Positions 1 through 16,689 of a DNA stretch of 64,000 nt are shown piece after piece. The notes under the pieces are model-generated. The model saw only the letters and a list, made by a program, of their open reading frames with translations. It was not told the origin of the DNA and ran no database searches. Each line of letters starts with the position of its first letter. Position 1 is the stretch's first letter. Made by a program: the position numbers and the translations under genes. This stretch comes from Euonymus europaeus (Eukaryota > Streptophyta > Magnoliopsida > Celastrales > Celastraceae), in the NCBI GenBank assembly GCA_963580455.1, contig OY756964.1, forward strand, positions 7,068,001-7,132,000, in the 5' to 3' direction.

Positions 1-2416
<2,416 letters not shown>

Positions 2417-4194
2417 GTGAACTTTTTCAAGTGTTGGAGCAGAGTCAAGCTGTTGTAGTGTATCCCCTCCTCAATAGTCAACTGCTTAAACTTCTAGCAT
2501 AAATGCCTTTATCTGCAAGATAACATGTACCATGGCCGTTGATTTTAGTCAGTTATGAGGTCGATGGCATTCCTTGTCGATTTTTTTTTCAGCACTTACA
2601 AACTGGGATCGCAGGAAGCCATATTTGGTTTTAGTTTATTTAACTAGCTGTGTTTCACAATAATGACAGAGGCCACGAGTAATTTTATATTTTTTGAAGA
2701 GATTCTTAGTCTGCAAATTTTTCTTAGTCTGCAACTTCTTGAAAATGTTTTCCTGACTTTGTAGTGTTTGGAGATAAGAAATAAAATTAGTCAAACAAAA
2801 TTTATAATAAATCAACTTATAATAAGGGTTCTAAGATGGAAAATAACTTCCTTTATATTTCTTGGGAAGTTATTTTACTCATAGCATTAAAATATCATTA
2901 TTAAGAATTTTTTTTGTCAATGTATATATGAGAACAACAATTAACTAAATTAAAATTATATCTTTTATACATTATACTGCATGTATATAAAAGATAAAAT
3001 ATATATATATATATTTATTAAAATTGAGGTTCTAAAATGAAGTCTTAAAATAAAGTTCTAGCATTTGAGGTCCAAAATTTTTTATAAAAAATATGAAAAA
3101 ATTATAATTATATTTTGATCAGTTTTACAATCCAACGATATATCTTTTGTTTTCAACAAAAATTAATTTCATCATAATTGAAAAATTGTTTGTTTTGAGT
3201 TTACATCTAACAGTCTAGAATTTCACCAAACAATGAAAAATATTAGCAATTTTTTTTCCAAATACTAGAAATTAGTTGTTTTTCCATGAATTCTTTTTCT
3301 TTAAGATATATTTTCCATGAGATGTTGATTTTACTCCAAACAAAAGGAACATAGAAATATTGCTATTTGCTCATATCTGTTGCATTTGAGTATGCACAAC
3401 TGGGGCTAGAAGGAAGTGCAACCAAAAATGGCCTCGTTGAATTGATTTGATTTCCTTTTCTGATAGTCATTTAGATTTTGTCCATCATCAGAAATGATGA
3501 ATCTGCATAAAACGCTGCCCAGTTTTTGGGGAGAAACTTGTCTGTTGAAACAGTGATGCGCGTTATAAGTTTGTTACCCGCTTCGGCCTCGGCCTGTTAA
3601 TTTAGGGCTGGACCTCAACTCAATTTACCATCAGCAGACCGCGTTTAAAAATGTTAAATTTTGACGAAAAAATCTCACCTAAAGATGTTTCTTTTTTCTG
3701 CCCTTAATTTTTGCATGTCATGATGCATTTTCATGACAAAAGTAGAGCAGCACTTGTTTTGCTGCTTTTTATTTTTATTTTTATGCTCTGTTCGTTCCAA
3801 TATAAATCAAGTTTTGGGAAAATCGATTACTTGAAACAAATACATTTCCTAAATTTTGATTTACCTTTCAAGTGAATGGAGTGTAACTATGTTTGTAAGT
3901 GCAATGATGCAATCTCTCAATTCCATCAAAGTAAAATTTTCATTTTCTATGATAAGAAATTAGTTCTCTCTAATTCTGATCAAGCTTGCGTTGAAATATT
4001 TTCATCCTCTTCTCTGAAAGAGAGACTCAAATGTCATCATACGCCATTAGTATCTTAAAAAAAGAGGGAAAATAACAAAAAAACAACATTCCATCTACAA
4101 GAAAAGAAAAAAAAAAACTCATATATCTCGTATTACCAGAAATGTCATTATTAGATTGAGTACAAATTGGCATTGTTGATCGATTCAACTCTTC
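2417..4194. other. Convergent intergenic region, no gene seen
   Basis: This gap separates the 3' ends of the spermidine synthase and oxidoreductase genes. The first few hundred bases should be the synthase 3' UTR. The rest is AT-rich, with a short TA run near 3000-3016. No coding exon or RNA gene was recognised. Confidence 0.6.
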
Positions 4195-6604
<2,410 letters not shown>

Positions 6605-6607
6605 TTG

Positions 6608-6960
6608 TTTGATAGTTATTTTTGGTGTGAAATGATTATTTAATAATTTATTAATTGTTTGGTAGTTATATTTAATATGAAATGAATATTTAATAAATTA
6701 CTTCATATTTAATTGGTAGTTATTTTTGGGTTCAATTGAATATTTAATAAATTATTAAAAATTTAATTGGTAGTTATTTTTGGGCTCAATTAAATATTTA
6801 ATAAATTATTAAAAATTTAATTGGTAATTATTTTTGGTGTCAATTCAATATTTAATAAATTATTACATATTTGATTGATAGTTATTTTTGGTGTCAATTC
6901 AATATTTAATAATTTTTTCCAAATTTAATTTTTTCATCTTTAATTGGTACTATTTTAATA
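6608..6960. repeat. 54-bp AT-rich tandem repeat, about six copies
   Basis: Copies of a unit beginning GGTAGTTATTTTTGG and ending in AATATTTAATAAATTATT start near 6611, 6661, 6715, 6769, 6823 and 6877, so most are exactly 54 bp apart. A degenerate trace follows at about 6943. The same monomer recurs in the same orientation at 12866-12960 beyond the ORF1 gene, so it is probably subterminal sequence of the Harbinger element. Confidence 0.85.
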
Positions 6961-7054
6961 GATGACAACAAATTAATCTTAAATAAAATTTTATTTAAAT
7001 AATTATTATTACAATTAACTCATTAACTCATAGTTAAGATAAGTAATGTTTTCA

Positions 7055-8362
7055 CTAAACTTCCTCATTTCCGTACATATTCCAAAGATGCGCCAAGAGA
7101 TCGCTCCTCAATCTTGCATTAATTTGTCCATCACGTATATGTTCCATTCGCAGGTAGATTAAACTTGCAAGAACTTCTGGATTGGTAATTCTATTGATAA
7201 ATGACGTACCTTCTTCCGTAGGTGGGACCCATGGATCAATATGTAGGTGTCTTTCATCCTCAATGATCATGTTATGAAGAATAATGCAGGTAATCATGAT
7301 TTTTTTCAAGTCTGATTGCTTGTAAAAATGAACTGGTCCCTGCGTGATTGCCCACTTCGCTTGGAGTACACCAAAAGCTCGCTCAACATCCTTTCGAGCA
7401 CTTTCTTGTAAGTGGGCAAAAAGCCTTTCTTGTTGTGTGCGTGGATGTGGAATTGATTGCATCAACGTAGCATATTGAGGGTAAATTCCGTCCATCAGAT
7501 AGTACGGGGTGTGATGGACGCGACCATTGACTGTGAACTCAACATTGGGCGTGCAACCTCGAATGAATTCATTGAAGATGGTAGAATGCCGTAAAACGGT
7601 AATGTCATTATGTGATCCCGCCATACCAAAAAAAGCATGTCATATCCATAAATCATGTGATGCAACTGCCTCTAGTATCAATGTAGGCCTTCCAATGTGG
7701 CCTACAAACTGTTCTTTCCAGGCAATAGGGCATCCACGCCATTCCCAATGCATGCAATCAAGAGATCCAACCATGCCTGGGAATCCACGTGCTGCATTCT
7801 CCTCCATCAACCGATTAATATCATCCACAGTTGGAGATCTCAAATATTGAGCCTTATACAACTCTATAACGTTCTCGCAAAATTTCATGAGTGTTTCCTT
7901 CGCAGTCGACTCACCAATCTTTATGAATTCATCCACACTATCTAAGGGACCACCACAAGCCAAAATACGAAGGGCAGCCGTCATTTTTTGGATTGATGAA
8001 AACCCGAGACGTCCAGTACAGTCTGGTAGCCTTTGGAAATATGTGTCACTTGCTTCGAGGTCATTTTTGATCCGCATGAATAATTCTCGACGCATACGAA
8101 ACCGACGTCGAAATACGGCAGGCGGATATGTACAGTCTGGTGCAAAATAATCCCGAATGAGATCGTCATGTGATCTCTCCCGATTGCGCGGAATGGTAAT
8201 GCGTGTCCTCAGATTTTCTTGTACATTATCTAGCATGTACGAAACTCCCTGCTGAATATTTTCAATCATGGCAACTTCACTACCATGCAACACCGCCAAT
8301 CTATGTCTTCGTAAACGCTCATCCTCTTCGTTTTGTCGTCTTCTTCTAAATGCATTCCACAT
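7055..8362 (-). pseudogene. PIF/Harbinger transposase (HARBI1-like DDE nuclease) with one nonsense codon
   Basis: It would be the DDE-type nuclease that cuts and moves a PIF/Harbinger element. The frame from ATG 8362 to the stop at 7055 is 435 codons, broken only by TGA at 7640-7642 (codon 241), at the Trp of the usual WIWHAFFG stretch. Catalytic residues are in place: Asp about 202 in MVGSLDCMHWEW, Asp about 253 in GSHNDITVL, and Glu about 327 in RKDVERAFGVLQAKW. An N-terminal region with FRRRFRMRRELFMRI precedes the nuclease fold. A minus-strand TATA box lies about 250 bp upstream. The partner DNA-binding ORF1 is on the same strand at 11.2-12.8 kb. A single change to stop in otherwise intact sequence suggests recent inactivation. 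Read-through or a truncated product remains possible. Confidence 0.9.
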
Positions 8363-8613
8363 GCTGTCAATAGAATCAGAAGAATTGGAGTCCTTATCTT
8401 GATTCTTTTATTGAGAGGTAAATGCTCTTCTAATAGATCCAAAATGACAATACAGAGATGGATATTGAACCAAAAGAGAGCTTTATAAGAAATGAAGAAT
8501 ACAATAAGAAAGAGAGGTTGAGCCGATAGGCAAAAGTTGGTAGAGGAAACGTTGAAGCTGCTTTGCTGAAACTGATTTGCTTTGATACATGTAAAAGACA
8601 CTGCAATGGCATC

Positions 8614-8625
8614 CTATTTATAAAG
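8614..8625 (-). promoter_or_regulatory. Probable TATA box of the transposase gene
   Basis: On the minus strand this reads TTTATAAATAGG, a good plant TATA element, about 250 bp upstream of the transposase ATG. It also lies beyond the poly(A) signal-bearing end of the neighbouring small gene's stop codon region. No start-site data are available. Confidence 0.5.
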
Positions 8626-8838
8626 TAAATTCACCGACACTAATATATTGCCAACACATTGGCACCACATGTCAGTTACTGCAAATGTGTTTGAAAGACC
8701 ATAAAAATTCAAAAGGTGGACCACCCACCTTTAACAAGTTCACAAGTGGTCAATAATGCAAGCAGTGCATGAATCTATCACCAATCTGTGACCCGCATTT
8801 TAAATTTCAATGGAAATCACATGGTGCTCAATCCCATA

Positions 8839-8844
8839 TTTATT
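8839..8844 (-). terminator. Poly(A) signal AATAAA of the small four-exon gene
   Basis: AATAAA on the minus strand lies about 135 bp after the TAG at 8979-8981, a normal distance for a plant 3' UTR. It supports a real gene end here. Confidence 0.45.
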
Positions 8845-8978
8845 AAACAGAAAAATGAATCACCCTAGAATATCCCAAATTAAACAACAATGCACTCAAT
8901 TGTTTTAAACAGCATCCCATCATTGACTCTTCACACTTGCAGCTTCAACTCTAGGGAACATAATTATTCCTACCTGAG

Positions 8979-11900
8979 CTAGTCATCATCTGTGAACCTG
9001 TATTACACTTGAAGGTTAGTGCAGTCACCACAAATATTTTTCAAACGCATGACATACCAAACATACCTTCTGGGATATAAATTGGACGGCCCCGTTTCGC
9101 TAGAGCGCACACTATCTCGAAGTTGAGGAGTGTCAACTAACTCTGAATCATCCTTCTTAAACTCTGCATAATGTGCATAAATGTTAAAAGCGTTATGGTT
9201 GGTTCACTGGAATGACAGTGTGCAACCATACATTTGGAGTTGTTCATCTTAAAATAATGTTGTGTCATACCCTTATTTACACACACAAAAAATCTCATAC
9301 ATTGCAGACTCAGCAATGACACTACACCACATATGGACAAGGCAGCATCCCATCTCTCACATCATTTGGCTGGCAAGGGCTATTTATGGCCACACAACAC
9401 AAAGGGGTACATACATAAAGTTGTCAAAAATAAAACATCGGTAAAGCCCAAGTAGCAGAAAGACAATGCATTTACAGCAGCACGCTTTAAAGTTTCAACA
9501 GTAATGAATATCATGATTGACTATTCGGCCAACCAAAACTGTCTACAACACAGCAGTAAAGTCAGTTGTTACAACAATCAAAACCAACTTCCAAACCTAT
9601 GGTTCCCCTAAAGGCAGAGAACTTGAAGGGTCAAATGTGAAAGAAAACTTGTCAAATTGATAACCAAGAAAACCAATAATATATTGTATATGGAAACAAC
9701 ACCTTACAATGGAAGATGTCAAAAGGAAAAGCAGCCCTTCCATATATAGGAGCGCACATCCTTTATATTATCCGCATCACTGCATGACATGGACAGCAGT
9801 GGTGCAGTAAACTGGTGCTAGTTGGAGCACCGCAGATTGACTCATGCCACATAAATACTAGGCTAAGCTAAGGAGCCATCACATTGTGTCTAGGAGGTTA
9901 CCAATTTAGACAGAATATGTTTCTCACTCAGTCCCCTGCAGCTACTCGAGATTGAACTCAGCAACTCAGCTATCCTCTGTCAAGTCTTAGCATCTACAAT
10001 CTCTCCTATGGCACAAGTAGTTACGCTCAAATCCTCTAACAAACCATCAGATAAAGTATTACATCCAACATGAATACCTTCTACACTAATTTCAGATGAC
10101 ACTAATAATAGAGCATTCAGTTGCTAGTCATAAACCAAAGACTTTTTTTATGGCAACAGAAGACAGCATAGAAGCAGTAAAAGGCCAATATATACCTTCA
10201 TATCACATCTTAAAAATCTCCACTCAAAATAATCCTTATACAATTGTCAAACGTTGTTTCCAATAGGTACACAAAAGTCCACAAGCACACGCATGTACCA
10301 GCAGGCACATTATAAGAGAGGGGAAGAAATCCAGAGGAAGTAACTACCAGCTCTACCATTATCTGTAGTCCAATATACAAGCTACTTTGAAGTCGCACAG
10401 AACACTAAGGTTTGTTCAACACAAACCGAACCATGTAGAAGCCATTCACAAAACAAACGTCAAGAGGAAACTAATATTCATTCTATGATCATATGCACTC
10501 AAGACCTTATAAATAAGCATGTCATATTATTTTGTTTAATAGTCAATAGCAGATAAAAAGAGCATGTCACCTTTGGCAGCACGGAAAGAGACCAATACAT
10601 CCAGCCCAATCAAGAAAAAGGATAAACAAATAATTGAACCACAAACGAAAGTAAAATTTTGATCCAGTACACTATCATTTCCCAAAACAATCTAGAAGCT
10701 AAACTGGAATCAGGTTTTTAAACTAGAAGAATAGCATAAGTAGAATTTAAGCAAACCAGTTCATAAAAATTGATAAGGCATTCTTTCTGCAGTTGCTGCC
10801 ACTATTCAACATATAAACTTAACAAGTTTATAAGTACAACAATAAATTAAGGAAACAAAAAAATATCATCAAAAGATAAAACCTCAAAACCACTTCGGCC
10901 AAGCTAAAGTCTATTACGCTGCCTAGGAACCATGGCACACTGCCTAGGATCATAAACTATGTAGTGTAGCAAGTAGTACACTGTAAAAATACTGCGATGA
11001 TGTCATGATGAATGTGCACACCCAAAAAACCATCCATAGATTGCAATTCTAGTACAAACAATAGTTAGATAAAACATGGGAAATTGCTTCCTAACGACAG
11101 GTATCAAAAAAAAGATAACTCTCTTCCAAATGAACATATATCAATAAAGAGGGCAAAACATGTCATACCTTCGAGCTGGCGCTCCAGGTCATCGACCAAT
11201 GCCTTTTGTCAATTGTATTTCAGAATTTGATTGGGGTCATGCGAATCATTTTCAACAAGTGCCCGTAGTTCTCTGGTAGCACCAAGCAGATCTCGTGTTA
11301 TGGCAGCAATGTTCCGCAAGATTGTCGATCTAGTGGCCTTCATCGATAGCTTGCGCGCCTGTTCTAGGGCTTGCTTCTCTTCCTCATCACGCACTCGAGC
11401 CTCTTCATCTCTCTTTGCTTTTTCCTTTTCAGTCTGCTTCATGAACAACTCGTAATTCGATCGGCTGCTCTGCAACATCAGATTCAGCCCAACATTGATA
11501 CTCTCACTGACTTGGCTACTTGCATCATTCTTGTTAGACCTCTTACGGGTTTTAGCCCTTTTGGCAGCCTTCGTGCCAATCGGCCTTGGGTCATCATCAT
11601 TCCCATTCGTTGCTTGGAATGGTGAATCATCAGTGACGGGCGTCGCAAGTATGGAAGTGTTAGTCTCGCCATTCCGCTCTGAGTTTTCATCTTGATGTAT
11701 GTTTTCCTCGCACCCCACATTCACATCTTCAGATTGTGAACCTCCAATCTCGAATCCTGAGAATTCATCGACAAACGGGCCTGACTTATCAAAACCAAGT
11801 TCAACTCCGGCTTTGCTCATAGCACTATATTGTGCCCATTTTGGACAGCCCCGCAGAACCACCCAACATTGCTCGTACTTAAATGCATGCTTGTGAGTGA

Positions 11901-13954
11901 GGTGGAAAAGTTTTCTTGCAGCTTCCTCCTAGTTATTTCAGAAGCGCAGGGAAAATATTAGTTTATATGGTTACATAAACATGTAAAAATGATAGTGACA
12001 ATGAGATGATCATTTAATTAATCACCCGATCTTGAATTGTGTAGCTGCTACTCCTCAAATCCATGCACTGTTTCCATATTGATGTCCATTTTGTGACCCA
12101 AGGGTGAATAAGACCCCACCGGCTTTCGCAAGATTGATCATGTCTGATGCCATCGATGCCCCTTCTTTGACAAAAGTCTCGTGCAACTCTAGCCCAAAAA
12201 GTTCATTTATCTTGATTTGTTCCTTTAAACGCATCGGTCGAAATAGTAACCCAAGACTTGCATAGGTCAACATCCTCCTCAAGTGTCCAGTTAGGTGGTC
12301 TTGTAGATTGCTTGGTAGTTTGAGCACGTCCTCTCCTCCTACTCCTTGAAGTTTCAGCCTCGCCTGGAAGTACAGTAGGGCATGAATTCGTAGCATTTTG
12401 TTGTGAAGGCTGCTGGGGATATATGGGATTATGCACATCACTTGAAGATTGGTTCAGCACAAAGGGGTTCGTTTGGATGTTCAGTTGATTGGCTAAAAAG
12501 GCATGGACCATGGAGGGATCTGCACCTGATTGCATGAAATGCATCATGGAATTCCAAAAGGCAGTGTTTTGAGTGGGAGTTATTGTTTGCTGGTATGCTG
12601 GGAATTGAGTATTTGGAGGAATGTGTGGTGGATATTGAGCATTTGGGGGATGGTTTGGTGGATATTGGAAATTGAGTAGAGGGTTAGCATTCATGCCATA
12701 TGGCACTTGAGGTGCATTGCCCGCTGCACCTGGTGGGGACTGTCCATGACCTTCGCGATCCATCGAGTACACAAATTCCTAGCATCACAGGAAAAACATT
12801 TCCATTAGTAAAGTAAAGAAAGCACATTACACGATAAACAAATTCAATAAATTATTTTATTTCTTGGTAGTAATTTGTGATGTCAAATGAATATTTAATA
12901 AATTATTTAATATTTAATTGGTAGTTATTTTTGTTGTCAATTGAATATTTAATAAATTGATACTCATATGCCTGATTCAAGTGATAGCAAATACATCTGC
13001 GATCAATGGCAAACAAATGCTTTGGCAAGTTAATAGAATAAACGCAATAAATAAACATGTGAAAATTTCAACAACCACAATCGAACGCAAACAACAACAT
13101 AATTAAATAATCGAGAAACGAAAAGCCATGTTGTGCAAAAGATTTTCAATTTGGCACCCTACATTCAGTCCTACTTCATTACTTAATATCACATCATGCA
13201 TAATGCAGAAGCCAAAACCAGTACTTCGAGTACATTGAAAGAACTCTGATTTAAACAAAGCACCTGATATATATTAGTTGACTTGGACTTGAAAATCCTG
13301 AAGTTATCACTATTAACATAACCAAAAACTTGTATAAATTGTCTTATCCTAGAAGTCCACCAAGAACATCCAAACGTAATAAGTCAGTCTCCAGCTTATA
13401 GCACAAACTCTACCTGTGCTATCTAGACCTATGAACAGTGAGAACTCCAATAAGAAAAACTTTCATATAATACATAAACTTCTTTCAACAGCTTGAAGAA
13501 AATTCTCACAAATTATAATGGAAAACAACGACAGATTAAAACAAAACTCCATTAACTCATCCCAATTTTCTCACGAAAGAAGTGAATTTTTTCCGGATAA
13601 AAGGCAGATAAAGAATCATTTGGACCCTTCGATTAAATAAATCTACATATACTGCCGATGAATCTCTACCCTGCTAACCCGATCGATTAAAGAGATCTAC
13701 GTATACTGCAACCATTCAGATCGAACAAAAGACGAAGCAGGGTACCAAATTAATAAATGAGAGCTTGGAAGAATCAGACGTACCTCGGAATATCTCGCAG
13801 AACCTTTGGATTTGGATCGAAAATTAGGAGCGGCCGATCTGGACGTCGTCGTGTTGAAGATATCGTCTGCTTCTAGGTCGTCTATCGATGGTTCCCTTCC
13901 AAATCTATCTTTACTCGAGGAGTTCCTGGTAGTTATTTTGGGCCCACTTGTCAT
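8979..13954 (-). CDS. Small four-exon gene, 106-residue hydrophilic protein of unknown function
   Basis: I do not recognise the family. Coding exons are 13954-13784, 11202-11169, 9163-9067 and 8997-8979. Phases match at every junction, and donors such as GAG|GTACGT and AAG|GTATGT are strong. The product starts MTSGPKITTRNSSSKDRFGR, continues with an acidic IDDLEADDIFN stretch and a Ser/Lys/Arg-rich part, then LVDDLERQLEEFKKDD, a short amphipathic coiled-coil-like helix, and ends RRFTDDD. Intron 1 (13783-11203) contains the transposon Myb-like ORF1; intron 2 (11168-9164) shows nothing coding. The exon 2 acceptor (CAAAAG) is weak in pyrimidines and follows directly on the ORF1 stop codon. Exon 1 is equally in phase with the ORF1 acceptor at 12779, so it may instead belong to an ORF1 transcript. 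The model is inferred from splice signals and open frames only. Confidence 0.42.
11209..12778 (-). pseudogene. PIF/Harbinger ORF1, Myb/SANT-like DNA-binding protein, with one nonsense codon
   Basis: PIF/Harbinger elements need an ORF1 protein with a Myb/SANT-like trihelix that works with the transposase. Two exons are read: 12778-12026 and 11928-11209, both in phase 0; the first in-frame ATG is at 12763. The N-terminal part is Pro/Gln/Asn-rich with short QYPP-type repeats. The trihelix begins NWTLEEDVDLCKSWV and continues through FWARVARDF to SRWGLIHPWVTKW. The second exon has KLFHLTHKHAFKYEQCWVVL, then a nuclear-signal-like AAKRAKTRKRS and a charged coiled coil rich in Glu and Lys. One TGA at 12203-12205 interrupts the trihelix; the frame is otherwise open. 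Relatives in plant genomes are often mislabelled as glutathione S-transferase T3-like; there is no GST domain here. Confidence 0.82.
12842..12962. repeat. Two further copies of the 54-bp AT-rich repeat
   Basis: Units starting at 12866 and 12920 (spacing 54 bp) match the 6.6-kb array monomer, including GGTAGTTATTTTTG and AATATTTAATAAATT, in the same orientation. With the left array they bracket the two transposon genes. Confidence 0.8.
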
Positions 13955-14850
13955 AATGGGTCATTACTTGAGCCACCAGGAGTCTTGGCCAAGGTGCTTG
14001 GGCTGTCACATTTTTTTGTTGCTTAGATCATATATGCATATAAAATTATACTATTATGAATTGTAAACTGTAAATAATAGTTTAAATTTTAGAAGGTTAT
14101 CCCAATTAAATAAGTAAAGTTCAATAACAATTGTTATTAAGTGGTGTATTATATTCTGGTAAATGTTGTGCAGATGAATGACAATGTAAGATCTGTTTAT
14201 GTAATTAAATGAAGTTACAAACGTTGTTTTAGTCAAACAAATAGTAGTCAGATATATATACGTTTTTTCATAGGAAATGCGTGTTATTAATATATGTGTG
14301 TGTGTTTCTCCAGAGCGGGATCCCGCAATAGTATTAGTGTGCGGGATCCCACAATTATAACAATCGCAGACTCGAAGCTGCTTCTCATTGATTTTTGCAC
14401 CATTTTCACCAAGCAGGCAGAGCTCGACTCGAAGTCTTGAGTAAACCATTCCGTCTCTGCCATACTGCTCTTGATCACCAACATTAGGCTTGTCCGCTGA
14501 AGAACTAAGGCTGATGATCGGAATCGATTGGCTGGATCTTCATAGGCAAAGGCATAACTCTGAAGACGATAAGAGAAAGGAAAACATAAGATTAAAGGTC
14601 AGAGATGACGTCGGAGTTTCTAATTATACTCGGTCGAAATCAATGCAAGTTATACAACGTCACCCACAAAAAATTCAAGCACATTTCCAATATGCCTTCT
14701 CTACAAAAGCTAGCAAAAACTCTCTATAGCCAAACACTACTATTTCGTTCCTCCGCACCCGATCAAAGAAAGTAATTCCAGCCGCAAAAGAAACCCATCA
14801 AGTTTTTGACAGAAGAACCCAAATGAATTCTCCAAATAGAAATCAATTTG
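13955..14850. other. Upstream region of the small gene, no gene seen
   Basis: AT-rich sequence with short open frames lacking family features. A direct pair of GCGGGATCCC motifs, each followed by CAAT-type sequence, lies at about 14315-14352. No RNA gene was recognised. Confidence 0.4.
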
Positions 14851-15080
14851 AGGAAGAAATCGAACGAAATCTCCAAATCGAACTCGAACCCAACTAAGAA
14901 CATGAACGAAATCTCCAAATCGAACTCGAACCCAGCTAAGAACATGAACGAAATCTCCGAATCGAACTCGAACGTAGCTATGAACATGAACGAAATCTCC
15001 AAATCGAACTCGAACCTAGGTGAGAACTTGAACATAATCTCCAAAGCAAACTCCAATCGAAGAAGAAATCTCCAAAACGA
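14851..15080. repeat. 42-bp tandem repeat, about five copies
   Basis: The unit AACATGAACGAAATCTCC continues with AAATCGAACTCGAACCC and repeats every 42 bp with scattered differences. Because 42 is a multiple of three, open frames run through it on both strands (14-residue repeat MNEISKSNSNP on plus; FEFDLEISFMF on minus). I read these as a minisatellite rather than a gene. Confidence 0.8.
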
Positions 15081-15164
15081 TTAACTGGTAAATCGATATT
15101 CGCATAAGCACACAAAAGGAAGTGCACGAAAAGTGATGGAAGCCTAGAAAGAGAGACGGAGAAG

Positions 15165-15722
15165 TAGAGTGTGTTTGGTTAGAGTTTTGAAAACTGTTTT
15201 CTGTTTTGAAAAATCAAATGATTGCTTAAAATTCATTTGGTTAACTGTTTTGAGTATTTATTTTTAAAAACAGTTTTCATTTTTTAGTTTTTGAAAACTA
15301 GAAAACCAAAACAACATTTTGTAAGATTTTCAAGTGGCATAATTGTAATTAAGATGAATTTATTTTATTTTTCTCTCCCTTCTCTCACTCCCAATGGATT
15401 AACGCCTCTCTCCATCGGCATCGTCGTCCGGCCACCGGAAGGCCTTGCTCCGGTGTTGACCCAAAATCACCTTCATTTTGACCCAATTGATGCATTTGAA
15501 TTTCATTTTGATAAATTTGAGTTTTATTTGGATGAATTTCAATTTCATTTGACTAAATTTTAATTTTAATTTCATGTTTTTCAGTTTTCGAAAACAAAGT
15601 CAAATATCACCAACCAAATGAATTTTTTAAGAGTTTTTTTTCCTAAAAAGTGTTTCTAAAAACTATACTCAAAATCGTTTTTAAAAACTAAAAAAGAAAA
15701 TAAATCGTTTTTAAATATTCTA
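15165..15722. mobile_element. Possible MITE with imperfect inverted ends
   Basis: Both ends carry oppositely oriented copies of an AAATTCATTTGGTT segment and of T/A-rich AGTTTTTGAAAAC-type sequence; the left end includes the GTGTGTTTGGTTAGAG type of terminus. A central stretch at about 15470-15560 has TTTGAATTTCATTTTGAT-like short repeats. No transposase is present and no target-site duplication could be fixed. Confidence 0.35.
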
Positions 15723-16689
15723 ACATTATAAACCCCAAAAATACTCAATAACACAATTCTTAGGATGATTTAACATAGATTTTGGGTAGAATTGTAGCTA
15801 AAAATGAGAGCCATGACACCCCGCCCCCAATGATTTGATTAAATGGCATCCAATGTCATTGGCATTAATTATCCCCGCACAAGAGAGAGTCTAACTAAAT
15901 TATTGAGCTAGTTATGGTGATTGACGTTGTTGGAGTTATGGTTTAGATGAACAATATTCATGATAGGTATGGTAGCTTTATGGCAGAATGGGTGTACTTA
16001 ATTGTGTTATGGGATGAGACCACGACTTGTAGTGTCAACTGATCGTTAGTTGTTGCTCAAGGCCATTTTTGGGCCGAACCGTAATAATACACCTACCTTC
16101 AATTGTACGCTCATCTGATTTTAATTAAAATAATAAAAACAATTACCAAAATTATTACACGCGTGAATAGTGCTGCGTAAGCTTTTAACAAATGGGGGGT
16201 GGGGATCCCCCGTTTTCAAAAAGAAAAAAATTTGTTTAGGTGATTCTAGAGATGAATACCGATCTAGCGACCGATCAACCATTTCTCTCTGCAGTACTCC
16301 GGGTAAATCTATGTTCCGAAGATGCATCAATCGATTTTTGCTTTCGATGTTGCATTTTTCCTGTACGAGTTGATTATGCGATTCTAATTTTTCTTTAGGT
16401 CTTGGAATGGGTCGTTGATTGTTTTATTTCTATGGTTCATTCCTTGTCGCGTTTGCAGATTTGTGCGAGTCAGGGTTTATTGCATCCGAAACTATGTTTT
16501 TATTTAACATTGAGTCTGCATGTTTGTGGTTTTCTACAGAAGTGGATTGGTTTTTTTTTTAACCATTCATTCATCACTTTCCGTCTTGTTTCACATGGAT
16601 GCATTGTTCTTTCATCATATTGGTGTCATGCCTTTCTCATACTTTCATTGATAGTTATAATAGCTTATTTGATTGTCGTTTGGGTACAG
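15723..16689. other. Intergenic, no convincing gene
   Basis: The first ~85 bp match a dispersed repeat seen again at about 25895-25985. The remainder has short open frames without recognisable domains. Confidence 0.35.

Noticed and set aside
7527..8150. Plus-strand open frames across the Harbinger transposase
   Set aside because: They are antisense shadows of the transposase frame, whose DDE motifs are clear on the minus strand.
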